Shown here: piece after piece, positions 34,198-47,434 of the stretch
Position numbering within the stretch: position 1 is the stretch's first letter
Layout: every line of letters begins with the position of its first letter
From: Populus alba
Lineage: Eukaryota > Streptophyta > Magnoliopsida > Malpighiales > Salicaceae
Assembly: GCF_005239225.2 (NCBI RefSeq)
Contig: NC_133287.1
Span: 6,491,493-6,555,492 of the forward strand
DNA: 64,000 nucleotides
Direction of reading: 5' to 3'
Made by a program: the position numbers and the translations under genes
Notes under the pieces: model-generated
Database searches by the model: none
What the model saw: the letters and a program-made list of their open reading frames with translations, nothing else
What the model was told of the DNA's origin: nothing

Positions 34198-37100
34198 TTA
34201 AGTGGCCATAATAAATGCCTGGATCAAGTTTTCAGCAGCCTGTTTTTGCTCCGGTTTGCCAGATATATAAGCAATACGATCACCCCTTGCCGACTTGGCA
34301 TCAGAGATTTCTATCATTGCTCCTGATATCTGAAATGTCGTAAAACATAAAAAAGGAAAAAAAAACTGATACCCATGAGAACTCCATCCAATCAAAGCAG
34401 ATTGAGAGCAATGATAGGGGAAAAAAACATTGATAAAAGCAGATTTCAAAATATTTTCTGAACATTATCAATGCACAAACAAATGAAAATTTTAGAAAAG
34501 ATGCATATATTAAGCCAATATTCACAACTTTTGTATCCCATGTTTGTTATTTTTTAAAATTAAATAGAAGTAATATGAAGATCAAATGCTTGTACTATGA
34601 CAAGCATAATAACAAAATATCATTGCACAACCTCTAGCTGACTTGAAAATTTTTGGTCTGTTAAATGTATTATGACCAGGTACTGCATCCCCGCTTTTCT
34701 CAAGAAGAAACTTTAACAATCCAAACAGTGACTCATTACCACATACTAATTAATCTGTCGTGCCCTGAAGCTACTGTGTGGCAACTTGAAAACAAATAAA
34801 CACATGATACGGAGGAAGCAAGGTATGGTGGTGGACAGTTAATAGCCTTACATGATGGACCAAACCAAGCAAAGGCATTAGTGATACTGCCAACAAGTAT
34901 CTGGCAAGTTGGCAAACTGTTTTCACAATCCAAACACCATATCCAATAATTCAGTCATGAATGCTGGATTGCTAACTTCTTTCCTTTCTTATGCGAGTGG
35001 AATATTTCAATAGATTTTTACATAACCAGCCTCAGTAAGATGTACTTCTTCATGACTGCAGATATCCACATTTGCCACCAAACTATAAGGCCATAATTAA
35101 AGAAACAAATACCTAGCATGAATCTACCACACACTCACGCTATTTATTAATTTTTAATAAGCCAAGCAAAGCTATTACTGATAGGCAACAAGCATCTGGC
35201 GAATTGGCAAACTGTATTCACAATCCAAACACCGCACCCCATAATTCACTGTCATGAATGCTGGATAGCTAACTTCCTTTCTTATGTGAGTGGAATAGTT
35301 CAATAGATTTTTACTTAACAAACCTTAGTAAGATATACTCGTTGTTGGTTGCAGATATCCACATTTTCCACTAGACTAAAAGGTCATAATTAAAAAACAA
35401 ATCCATGGCATGAATCTACCACACAATCATGTTATTTATTAATTTATAACAAGCCACAGAAATGTACCATCACTACAAATAGTTATTGCACCCTTCTCAT
35501 AAAATACAAGAGTAATTCACTAAAATTCCCTAGGAAAGATCCAGGAAGAAAAGACAAAAGGGATGAACAGACCTTTCGGATGTTGGCTATATTTGCTCCT
35601 CCTTTACCAATCACTTTACCAACTGCATTAGCAGGCACCAGCATTTCAAGAGTTGAGGGTGGAGGCAATCTGCATAAGTGCAGGAAATCAGCTTGCATGA
35701 ACAGTATAGAAGTCAAAGAAAACAAAATTCAGAGCTTTGAAGAGCACAATGTACTAACCCTTCATACAGCTTAGACAAAGAATATGAGGCCAGAGAACCA
35801 TAGCTATTTTCTCCCATCTAATAAGGAAAAAAAACAGGGAAATATGAACGCCATATGAAGCAAGAAAAGAAAAGAAAACACCATTAAAAAGTGCAGCAAT
35901 CTCCAGTAAATGAATATCATTGGCGTAGTTTTAACAAAGCCTCATAAGGCCACACTCCTAAATGCTTCTGATGGAGAAAGATTTATGTAGCATTTGATGC
36001 ACAGGCTGGAAGTGGAACCCCAGGTGTACTGGTGTTCAGCACAAGGAACAAGTTTTTAATCATTTTAAACCAGCTTTTTTTCCCACCTTCCCCCATGCTA
36101 CAACCTTATCCCTCTTATCCTGTGCAGTCCTGTTTAATCTTGTCTCGGTAACTGCTCCCTTAGGGAGTAATCTCTTACCACATTTTTTTAATAGTGTCAG
36201 ACTTTTGGTAGTGTTCTTTGCTTTTTGAAATGAGTCATGGGTTGTGTGCAATTCAGAGTATCAGGTTTGTTTTATGATTTCTTGTGTGAGGTTCAGTGGA
36301 TGGAAGGACAGTGAGATCTGGCGATTCTATGCTGTTTCTTCTGTTTTTTTTGTATCCAGATAAAGAGAAATCCTAGGGTTTTCAAGTATATGCCTTTCCA
36401 TCCAACAAAGAGTTCAAATATTGTAGTGTCTTTTCCATATTCAGGGGCAGGGAAAGAGGGGGTGTTTTGCAGCAGATATCAGCAAGACTGAAGCAAGTGT
36501 TTTGCAGCAGATATCAGCAAGACTGAAGCAATCTTTTACATTAAGAATCTCTTCGCTGTTATTTTCCTGCTAGAGGATGATTGATGCAGTCAAGAAAATG
36601 AACTATTTAAGTTTTATTTATAATTTTATTCGTTACAGGATTTTCTTTTTTTCCTGGGATTTAGGAATTTACTATTATTAGGACGACTTTTGTATTTTAT
36701 TTTAATAAAGATTTTTTTTCTTCATTAGTTTAGGACACTTTAGCATTTTGTTGTTGCTATATGAGCACAATTATTATACATTTTGGAGTATTTTATGATA
36801 AAAAAAAATTAGAAATTCAGTTTCAACTTTTAGAGTTGGATTCCTCTTGTTTATATTCTATCTTCCTATTGTCTTAAACCAATTGGCATCGAAGCAAGAT
36901 AAACAAGTATCAAACCATGAGGCATCAACCTCAGAACACTAGAGGAAATCCACCTCTAAAAGTTGAAACTGAAATTCACGATTTATTACCATAAATGGCT
37001 TCTCCAAAATACAAAATATTTGTGCTTGCATAGTCACACCAAAACCTTACAGAATAATAAGTTAGAGAAGGAATCAAAGTTCCTACTAAATTAAAATACT

Positions 37101-40100
37101 AAAATGCCATAAAAATAATAAATTCCAAGGAAAAATCAATATATCCTAAATAATAACAGAGCTCTAAGAAACTAAAACTAACGAATCAAAAGCAAAACTG
37201 CAATAGTCCATTTTCTTAACATCATCAATGACCTATTCTCCAGTTATCTTATACAAATAATTATTTTATCTTAAATTGATTTTACCAAAGAGATGGAACA
37301 TTTAATGTAGATCAAAAAAATAAAAGTGAAGGAGCATTTGAAATGATCAATTTATCATTCTCCTAACTCACAGTAATGGCCCTCCATCAACTGCATGGTC
37401 CAAACTCCAAAATCAATGTACCAAAAAACTTCATGCTAATTTTGAAAAGAATACTAAATAACAACTATCATGACCAAAGAAGTTGAATAGAAATTTCACC
37501 ACCAGCTACGTACCGGTAAGGATCCATATCCATAAAGGCTGCTTGATGAAAGCAGGCCCAAACCACTGCCACTTTCAGCCCTCTGATCATAACCCATTGG
37601 AGGAACAGAAGGCAGGATAGATGGTATAGAAATACCAGCATGAACAGGGTAGACAGAATCAGTACCAACAGAAGAATTCAGACCACCATCCTTTTCTTTC
37701 AATACATCATCTCTGAGCCTTAGAACAATCTGGACAAGTGCATCTCTCACACTGCCAACTTCTCCAGCCACCTATCAAGGAACAAGGTCAACCCCAAAAA
37801 GTATTTCCAATTGAAAAGGATAGGCAAGAAACAAGGTTAAGTTCAGAAATCAGACCTCAACAAGTTCATCATTACTATCAGCACATTTAAGTTTATCCGC
37901 TTTTGAGATGCAGACATCAGCATTAGTTCTCTTTCGAATTTCATTTACAATTGCACCGCTTTTTCCTATGATACACCCAATAACTTTAGATGGAACAAGG
38001 AATCGAATGCCAACAATGTCATTGTCTTCATCATTAATCTTTCCTTGAAGCAATAAAATAGCTTCAACTGCCATGGATTTCAAATCATCGGGAGACTGCC
38101 AAATGGTAAATATGGATAAATTAAACCCAACATATATCATGAGATATATAAGCATATTGATAAGCCATATCCAAAGCCCACACAGCATTTGCCATATAGA
38201 TAAAATTGAACAAGTTTTGCGAACTTCAGCCACTTTTCACAGAATAAAAACGAATCCAAAATTGTGATGGAAATCATAAATTACTTGTTTTATTTGTTTA
38301 GCTTAGTGACAATGGACAAAAATCAATATCCACGCTGAACTCTAGAGACTGCAATATGACATATGTTGTTGTTCATTAAAAAAGTGCAGGTTGGCATTCC
38401 CATTTAAGTAATCTTCAAAGACAATTCAACTCTCTAAAGCTCTAGAAGAATTGTACATTTGATGCCCTCTTTAACAACATCTCTATACAAATCAATGCAG
38501 AAACATGCAGGGCTCTTGCATCAATTCAAAAGAAACAAATCATAAACAAAGGTAAACCATACCTCAGTTGCAATGACTGTAATAATACACTCATCTCGAT
38601 CAGCCTTAGTGTCATCAACCTCAATACGAGCACCGCTAACCTGCCTTATGCTTTTAATGGTACTCCCTCCCTTGCCAATGACACGCCCAATCTTGTCAAA
38701 TGGGCATAATAGTCGTACAATTAACTCAGATCTGGAGGTGTTGCCAAAACTGGGAACTACAGGGACTGTGGATGAATAAATGGGCCAAGAACTCCTCATA
38801 TCCCCATAACCCTGAAACTCCGGTATATGTGTAGCGCCTAAGATTGGTGGAACAGATCTAGAAGAAACAATTGGATCTGCATTTGGATAGAATCCACCCG
38901 GTTGATAAATAGGGACATCTGATGATATAATGATGCTTGGAGGGGCTTCTGGTACAGTTGTCTCAAGGGGAATTTCTTCTTTTGGACTGAACTTATACAT
39001 GATTGCAGAAACTGCAAACAATGCTTTCTTCACTGCTTCTGATTCACCAGTTATCTGTTCATAAGACAAATTTAACTCTTGAACCCCTCAAACATCAACC
39101 TTTACAAATTGCTAAAGAGAAGCATGGTAAAGGATTACACATTCTTAAGGAAAAGAAACAAAAAATCACATGTGAATTAATTCATAGATGAAGACAACAT
39201 CCTTAATTTTCAAGATAAAGAAGCTGCACAGTTCAAAAAACACTATGATTCTCCAGCTATGTTAATGATACATGTAACAATATGAAAAGAACTCATATAT
39301 AATAAACTCACAAGAATACACATTTTTTATGAAGTTGTCCCACAAAAAGCATCAACAGGCACTTGGCTTGCAATTTGGATCCAAAATTCAACTTAACTAA
39401 AGTAACTGTATCCTTAGCCTTAGTGACACTGACACCAGTCTCAAGCTGAAGAATCTAGGTTTGAAACCTCTATCTGCCATCTTAAGCTTTAGTGCAGCAT
39501 GAACACAGCCTAGAGATCATCTACAGAAGTTGTTCAGGAGTTTGGATTCCATCATGATCAATGGCAATTCACACAAACAGAACAGAATGAGAATTTCATG
39601 ATGAAAGTGAAAGAGCACCTAGATTTTTTAAGCCCTCAACGAACCTTACAGTAAACAGCCTTTTAAATAACAGTTTGCATTTTTGTTGGGCTTTTCCTCA
39701 AGGAAAAACAATTTCAACTGTCAAAAGATACACACACATTTTGAGAAAAAAAAAAAAAAAAACAATATAGAAGAAAAATTAGAACCTAATAATTAGAATT
39801 TTATTAATTTTTAACAGATAAATTCAGCATGAATAGCCTCAACAATAAATCAGAAGGAAATTAAAGTCCCATGTACTAACCAGAAGAAAGTTGTCAAAGT
39901 CCATAGCACATGAGTGAGTTGGATCAGAGGCATCTTTGGCAGTGATTTTAATGTTGGCTCTGGTCTTGCTTCTCAATTTCTTTATAGTTGCCCCAGCCTT
40001 ACCAATAATATTTGCTGACTGGCTAGTTGGGACAAGAATTTGGCATTCCTTCTTATCTCTGCATCTCTTGTCAGAGTCCCCAAGAGCTGCAACAGCATTT

Positions 40101-40465
40101 GAAATTGCAGCATGAACTTTAAGAAGAGCATCTTGTGCAGGACACAAAGGGTCAGCCTGATGGAAATCATCGTCAACATCAGCATCTCCCTTCTCCTTGA
40201 CATTGCAATAAATTGTTATGACCCTATACATGGCACCTGGAAACGGGTCCACCACCTTAACTCTCGCCCTCGACTCATTCCTTATGGAATTGATGACTTT
40301 TCCACTTTTACCAATGACACTTCCAATAACCTCATCAGGGCATAGTATTCTATACACAACCAGTTCATCATTATCAGTACCTTTATTATCTTTGTGCCTC
40401 TTCTGATTATTGGTGTCCCCATCATAATCTCTTTGGGGACGCGATCGTTTGCCACTCTCCACCAT
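34198..40465 (-). CDS. RNA-binding protein with five KH domains, At4g18375-like
   Basis: Seven exons (40465-39881, 39054-38563, 38095-37856, 37771-37514, 35817-35759, 35669-35573, 34329-34198) join in frame to 620 residues; I recall about 606 for At4g18375. Five KH domains carry GxxG loops at residues 52-55 (GKSG), 155-158 (GKAG), 322-325 (GKGG), 402-405 (GKSG) and 566-569 (GKGG), and each would bind short single-stranded RNA. KH1 has a long acidic insert (residues 89-105). The region 226-300 is proline- and serine-rich linker. The N-terminus (GKRSRPQRDY, NQKRHKDNK) looks like a basic nuclear signal. The family includes HEN4, RCF3 and FLK, which act in mRNA processing; the specific role here is not known. 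The exon 3 donor (GTCTGA) is weak. Introns 4 and 6 are long and hold repeats. Confidence 0.92.
34864..35460. repeat. Tandem duplication of about 298 bp inside KH intron 6
   Basis: Copy one (about 34866-35163) and copy two (about 35164-35458) share, in order, 'aagcaaag', 'ggcaaactgt', CACAATCCAAACACC, TCATGAATGCTGGAT, 'gagtggaat', 'tcaatagatttttac', 'gcagatatccacatt' and 'gcatgaatctaccacaca'. There are scattered substitutions and small indels. Exons 6 and 7 flank the duplication but are not part of it. Confidence 0.85.
36462..36531. repeat. Exact 35-bp tandem duplication inside KH intron 4
   Basis: Two identical adjacent units (36462-36496 and 36497-36531) start GTGTTTTGCAGCAGATATCA and end CTGAAGCAA. 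They lie in the 1.7-kb intron between exons 4 and 5. Identity of the copies suggests a recent event. Confidence 0.9.
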
Positions 40466-41018
40466 TTATTACTATTACTATTATTATTATTATCGAAATA
40501 CCTGAAACAATTAGATAGAAGCAATTTAATAAATAGTTCATCCATCACATACAATCATGGTTTTTATATTTGATTATCACAAAAAGAAAAAAATTACTTT
40601 GAAAATACTTATCAATCCTTTCACTGTCTTACATTATCTCAGCATACATCAAAAATCATAGCAAAAAAGCAAAAAGAAACTAATCTGTAACAGTTCCAGT
40701 ATCCAAACAAAGTAAAAAAACAAAAATTGCTTTTGGAATTGAGAATTACGAAAAGCAGAGCAGATAAGCCCAATGAAATTTGAAGCTAAGAAAAAACCTA
40801 CCTGTTATAGTGAGTTGAATGAAGGGGAGGGAAATATATATTATTATAAATAAACCCTAATGATGAACGCGGAGAGAGAGAGAGAGAGAGGACAATGAAA
40901 ATGTGTCAGCATGGCATTTTAAAAAATGTGTTTATGTGAAGAAAAAAAACAATAAATGATGATTTTTTTTTTATAGTCTATTTATGTCCTTATATTAAAA
41001 ATTAAAGAAAATTTAAAA
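40466..41018 (-). promoter_or_regulatory. 5' leader and proximal promoter of the KH gene
   Basis: The leader probably includes the pyrimidine-rich run (CT on the sense strand) at 40871-40890 and 'tagggtttatttata' just below it, which contains the AGGGTTT telo-box motif found in many plant growth-related promoters. Upstream DNA turns into AT-rich repeats at about 40920. Confidence 0.4.
40502..40801 (-). other. 5'-UTR intron of the KH gene
   Basis: On the minus strand ACTATAACAG/GTAGGT at 40801 is a strong donor and TTGTTTCAG/GTATTTC at 40502 is a strong acceptor, 36 nt before the start codon. The predicted leader exon lies above 40801 and includes a (CT)n tract (plus strand GA run at 40871-40890), common in plant leaders. 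Confidence 0.6.
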
Positions 41019-42695
41019 AATTATTTTAATATACTTTCAAGTAAAAAGATTACATTTGAAAAATATCATATACTGTAGTTCCCACACATACTAATACGAT
41101 GTTTAAAATTATAGTCAAAATTATTTTTTAAAATGTTTTTTACTTAAAAATATATCAAAATAATATATATTTTTATTTTAAAATTTATTTTTAATATCAA
41201 AACATCAAAATTATTCAAAAAATATTAAAAAATAAATTTTAACAAAAACATATTCAATCTCCATTTCAAAAAGACTTTAAATATATGTTTGATATTGTTA
41301 TAGCTTTTAAGATTTTAGCTAGAAAAAATAATTTTTCATAAGAATATTTTAAATGAAAGTTTTGAGCATAAGTCATGTAAAATTTTGGTATAGTGATTAA
41401 ATACACACTTTTTAATTTGTGATTAAAAAAAAATTAATTTTAATCATATCTCATCACATTATTAACAAATCAAGTCAAAACCTCCTTCAGACTCATCTAT
41501 TTACTTTACTCACTAACCCAAAAATTATTTTGTTTATTTTTTTATCTTGTTCTTTAAGGTTTTATTTTCTCTTAACGACATAAAATGGTTTTTTAAGTAA
41601 ATTATAACGGAGTTGCTACTAAATGGCATGTACTACATTGTGAATCGAACCAAAATATTTTGAATAAAAAAAAATGTTTAGTTTACATGAAACTTTTTGA
41701 CAATATTATTAAACTTGATGCAATGAAATAATTTTAAAATATTTTTATTTGACTTCTTATCTAGCTTGAAATTCATATGCAGCTTGAAATTCAAATCAAA
41801 TCATAAAAGAGTTACTCTGACATAACTCAATCAACTTGAAGATTTCAAAAATAACTTGAAATACCACTAAAAGCATAGTTTGATTTTTTAATGAAAAATA
41901 ATTTAATATATTTGCAAGCAAAAATTTACTTTTGAAAAGCATTATTTACTAGAGTATCACACACATACTAATAAGGTGTTTAAAAGTGTAGTAAATATTA
42001 CTTTTTAAAATGTTTTTTACTTGGAAATGCATCAAAATAATATTTTTTTTTAAAAAAAAATTATTTTTAATATCAACACATCAAAATGATCTAAAAATAT
42101 TTAAAAAATAATTTGAAGTGAAAAAAATAAATTTTAACAAAAAACATGTTCAATCTCAATTTCAAATAGGCTTTAAATATATGTTTAACATTGTTATAAC
42201 TTTAAGATTTTGGCTAGAAAAAATAGATTTTTTATAAGAATATTTTAAATGAAAGTTTTTAGTACAAGTCATGTAAAATTTTGGTATAATAATTAAATAA
42301 ACACTTTCTATTTTGCGATTAGAAAAAAATTAATTTTAATTATATCTCATTACACTGATAAAAAAACAAAGTCGAAACATCTTTCAGACTCATCTAATAT
42401 TTTTTAAGTAAATTATAACATAGCTGCTACTAGATGGGGCGTGCTACACTATGAATCGAACCAAAATATTTTGAATGTAAATAAAAAAAGATTTAGTTCA
42501 CATGAAACTTTTTTATAGTATTATTAAACTGGACCCAACAAATCAACTTTAAAATATCTTGATTTGACTTTCTTGTCTAGCTCGGAATTCAAATCAAATC
42601 GTAAAGGTGTTACCCCGACATAACTCAATCAATTTGAAAACTTCAAAAATAACTTGGAATACCGCTTAAAACATAATTTGACTTTTTAAAAAATA
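41019..42695 (+). repeat. 880-bp segmental tandem duplication containing MITE copies
   Basis: Copy one (about 41019-41898) and copy two (about 41899-42695) align at a constant offset of 880 bp in the left part: 'cacacatactaata' at 41083 and 41963, then 'aatatatgtttgatattgtt' and 'aatatatgtttaacattgtt', and GAATATTTTAAATGAAAGTT in both. Later shared blocks include 'cagactcatct', 'gaatcgaaccaaaatatttt' and 'gacataactcaatca'. Copy two lacks about 80 bp. Each copy includes one MITE-like core. No ORF. Confidence 0.8.
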
Positions 42696-45180
42696 AATTC
42701 AACATGACATTTAAAAAAAAACATTGAGATGGTGATATATTAGATTGATTCGGGTCAACTCATCAAACTCATAACCCTTATCATGGACTCCACTAGGTTC
42801 AATAACTTTTTTTATAAACTATTTGTTATTTAATTACTAGATAAAAAAAATAGATCACCAAAAAATTGAACTTCAATTTAATATTAAGATATTTATTTAA
42901 AATTATGACAACTTTATATAAAGCAAACTGAAATAAATTTTAAAAGTTAAATTATTAACAAACCTTTTTTATCTAGGAAACAAAAGGATGGTATTTATGC
43001 TTTACAAAATAAATTAAGAAATATATGCACTGATAAATCAAAAGGAGTTGTTAAAAATAATTAAATATTAAAGCGAGAAGGCACATGCAAATGTTTTTAA
43101 CAAATGATTTTTACTTTAATAAAAAAATTATACAAATGTAGTTAATTAGTAGAAAATATAAGAGGTGAAAAATTCAAGACAAATCAAAATAGTATTTTTG
43201 AAATATCATACAACTAAAAAATATAAATATTTAAATATATTTTTTAAAAAAGCTAATTCAATAGAAATAATTAATGGAAAGGGATAAAAAAAATAAGAAA
43301 TAGTGAAAAGTAAATAGTAAATGTTTATGGTTTAAATCCACACGGCTGTCCTTAATAAAAAACCTAGACATGCCTAGGTTTTTTTTTTTTTTCATTCCCC
43401 CTTTTTTTTTTTTTTTTAAAAGATGGAAGCAGGATGTCTATTATTAGATATTTTTATCATCTCTAATTATCTTAAATTAGAATTCAAGTTTTTGGATTGA
43501 AAAACCTAATTTTAAGTTATTTTTACCTAAAAACAATTAAAATCATAAAACCCATTATAAACCACTTATCAATCCTAAAATCACTTAAAAAAATCAATAG
43601 CATAAATAAATCTAAACAAAACCTTAATTATATTTATATGAAAAATCCTTTATTATCAAATTTTTATCATTGAATGAAACTTGTTAACATTAAGAACAAT
43701 GAGTTTTGTTGTTATAATCATTCATTAACTCCACCCCCCTCCTCTCGACCTTAAGAATTAAAATGTTAAGAAAATGAACATTTGAACCAAACTAAAATTA
43801 TAAAAATTAAAGGGATAGTATAGTAAGAAAAAGGAAAATAGATGGACCAAACAAAACATTTTTTCTAGTGAATTTGAGATTGATCATGAGATCACTTCTT
43901 ATTTTAAACCTTTTCCTCTTCTTTTAAACTTTTCTTTCCTTAACAAGTTTTAATAGATTGGTCATTAATTTGGACATAAAAGGCTACAATTAAAAGAAAA
44001 AAAAAGTTTGAGGATAAAATAAAAAATATTTTGAGTTACTATAAATTTCTACCATGTTTTATCTTGATTTTTTAGTATATTTTGTAATCTTAAAAAAAAA
44101 AAAAACAAAAAAAATTATTTAGCTGGTTCATTTTGTTTTATAAATTATTCAGGCGGTTAAAATTTGGGTTATTAGACAATATGTTATTAACTTTTTTTAC
44201 TGAAAATAATTAGGAGCAGGCAACAAGTTGTTTATCTCTTTTAAAAATAAAATAAAATAAAATAAAACTAATCAAGGTGTGTGGGTTTGAGCTTGAAAGC
44301 CTACTCACGCATTTGAGCTCTTCCTCAAACACACTAGGCATATAATCGCATGTCTTGGCTCTTTTTAGCCTTTCTTTTTCCTTTTAAATTTTACATTTAG
44401 GTTAAATACAAGTTTAAGAGAGAAATATTATTTAACCTAGTTGAGTTTATGATCCGGATCATAGGTTTGACGGGTTAAACCACAACACTCAAGTTATTAT
44501 TATTTTCTTCAATTTTTTTTTTATTTTTTAATTGATACTTTTTTGAAAATATATTTTTTTTAATTTATGTTTCAACTAACCCCCCTATTGCATGATGTTT
44601 TTTTATGTGCTTATTTAATTTTTTTAATAGAGTTTTATAATTTTTAAAGAGATTATTCTAATTCATCTATAATTTTTTTTTTATCTTTTATATATATGAT
44701 TTTTTAAGTAAAAAAATATTTATTTTTATATAATATTTATAACATGTATAGCCTTGTATAATATTTTTTTCCCTTTTATTTTATTCAAATAATTTCATAT
44801 AGGTGTTTATTTCATTGAATAAAAAACTGATTTTAATAAAAAAAATAGTCAACAAACATAATCGAGTAATATATACCATATTACGAGATTAAATATTTTA
44901 TTATACATTTTTTTTATTTTTTTATTTTTAGTTTTAGTTATTGTTAATAGTTTTTTTCTTTATTTATTGATAATTCTCAATTTATTTAATTAGATATATA
45001 CATGAACTTTTTTATTTACCCTTAATAATTTTTATGTTAAAATATATATATATAGGAAAGTCTACGTATCTATTTTTTAATTGAAAAAAATTATCCAATC
45101 CGTAAAGTGTTAAATAGGTATCTAGTGTAGACTAAACCAAGTAAACATACATACATTCATTCTTAATTTATATTATAGAT
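42696..45180. other. Intergenic AT-rich DNA, no gene recognised
   Basis: 42740-42960 and 44430-44480 hold single pieces of the dispersed 'gggtcaact...cataaccc' repeat. Poly-T runs lie at 43379-43418. The rest is AT-rich without ORF or RNA gene. Confidence 0.5.
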
Positions 45181-45544
45181 ATAAATCTAGTGTAGACTAT
45201 ACGACGCCGCTCCTTGTTTCTTCCTTTCTTGGTTTCTCACGACCGCTGGCTCTGCTCATCAAGTCGCCCATTTTCATTTTGACTTTCATCGGATCGGGTC
45301 GGATCACCTCAAATCAAATCAATCGTCTTCCACGTATCATTGTCTCTATCACTTCGTTGTAGTTTTCCTATTTACAGGGAGAGAAATTTGGGTGTATTTA
45401 TCATTAACAATTGCTTCTTCCCTTCTTTCTTTTTTAATTTTCATTTCATATCAATTATTATATTAGTATTTATATCTATAATATACAGTGATTGAGTGAG
45501 TGACAGTTTGAAGTAACTAGTTAACTAGAGTAGCAGCAGTCGTA
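45181..45544 (+). promoter_or_regulatory. Proximal promoter and leader of the PP2C gene
   Basis: Base composition shifts sharply from AT-rich repeat to a mixed, pyrimidine-rich sequence at about 45200, typical of a plant leader. I could not single out one TATA box; TAGATATAAATC at about 45176 is a candidate. Confidence 0.35.
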
Positions 45545-47399
45545 ATGGGATCTTGCTACTCCATCATGGGGAAGGAGAAGAAGTCACCGTCATCAACAAC
45601 AACTTGGAAGAAGAAATCATTCGTGTCATCAGCTACTAATGCTAATGCTGACCCAAGTGTGCTCCTTCATATTCCTGGCAGGTTCTCCACCAACGCTGCC
45701 ACCAAAATCGGCTGCTTATATACCCAGCAGGGCAAGAAAGGCACCAATCAAGACGCCATGCTCCTCTGGGAGGTACTCCATACTCGATCATATTACCTTA
45801 CCGCCTCCCCCTTTTCTTCCTCCTCCATCCACATTAGTTATCACTACTAATAACTTATTTATTTTCTTCATATTGCAATGTATAATTCTTATTCAAAGAC
45901 AAATGATTAGTAATAATAATAATAATAAGAAGATACGGCATTGTTTCATAAAAAAATTGACACGGATTTTATTTTTGATTGCTCGCCTGGCTGTAGGTTT
46001 GATATAATGTTGACTGACTCTGACTGGGTTGGAAATTGGAATGTTTCTCTCTGCTGTAGAATTTCAGCTCAACCACATCAAGCGATACCGTTTTTTGTGG
46101 GGTATTTGATGGCCATGGTCCTTATGGTCATATGGTCTCCAAGAAAGTTCGGGAATCCCTTCCGCTCATAATATCTACTCACTGGAATCCTGCAAAACAG
46201 TGCTGCCTTTCTGACACTGCAAATGCTCCTGCACCAACTACAAATCCTGAGGACGCTTCTTCCTTAAGTATGGATGATGAATCCTTTGATTCCTTGGACG
46301 TTGAGGAAACTGAAACACTCCCAGATATGTATCTTCCACTCAAAAAGTCTATACTGAAGGCTTTTAAATTAATGGATAAGGAGTTGAAGTTGCATCCAAC
46401 AATCGATTGTTTTTGCAGTGGGACGACTGCTGTTACTGTGATCAAGCAGGTGCTTGTTCTTCCTACATTCTCAAACTTAATTTTTTTTTATATTGAGACC
46501 AAATTCAGTTTGTTCCGCATCTCTGTTTATTTTGAGTAAGCGCAAGTGATAATCATTTCAAGTCTGTGTGCTCAGTTCATTGCGGCATCCCTCTCTCAAG
46601 TTTTAGTAGCTAGGAGTTACTGCATGGTCTAAATTAGTATACCTATCACCTTAGCTCCTGTTTTTCTATATCAAAGTTTGAGGTCGATTTTAAGCTTTTT
46701 GTTGATCTACATTCTACGGAGGAACTAAATGTTCGTTATCCTTGACATGCTATCTTGATCAACTCAATACCTTTTTTGTATATTGACTTTGGCAGAGATG
46801 TGCTTGGGCATTGGTTTAGCCTCGGCTTCTTTCAATTGAGTTTGCTTGTTCTTTTAGTAGGGATGTCAATGGACTTTGATTCTTCCAAATTTGTGTAGCC
46901 TGAGCTCGACCATTTTTCATTGACCTAGAAAATTGTCAACCATGTATTCTTAAGCTACATCTGGAAGTTGATGAAAAGATCTAAGATTCAGTGTTCTTTC
47001 AGTTGGAATGTACTAATCTTTTAATTTGATTTTATTTTTCTTGAAGATTTCATGTTCACTTCTGAGTATTTGTGTTTGATTTATCGTATAGTATAATCAT
47101 CTTATTTTAACAACGAAAATAATAATTATCATTGATGTATAGTTTCTTTGCTTACTTGCCACACCTATTGAGAAACATTACTGGTCTGTGTCTTGTTTAA
47201 ATTTCCCAAAATGACCCTTTTTCCACATAATTAACTTAAACCCGGATCTAATAAGTCTATCATGTGAAAATATGTCTTTTCAGGGCCAAGATCTTGTTAT
47301 TGGAAATGTTGGTGACTCCAGGGCAGTTCTGGCAACCAGAGACAAAGATGACTCTTTGCTTGCTGTTCAATTGACTGTTGACTTGAAGCCTGATTTACC

Positions 47400-47434
<35 letters not shown>

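Noticed and set aside
46179..46445. Minus-strand ORF of 88 codons
   Set aside because: Antisense shadow of PP2C exon 2.
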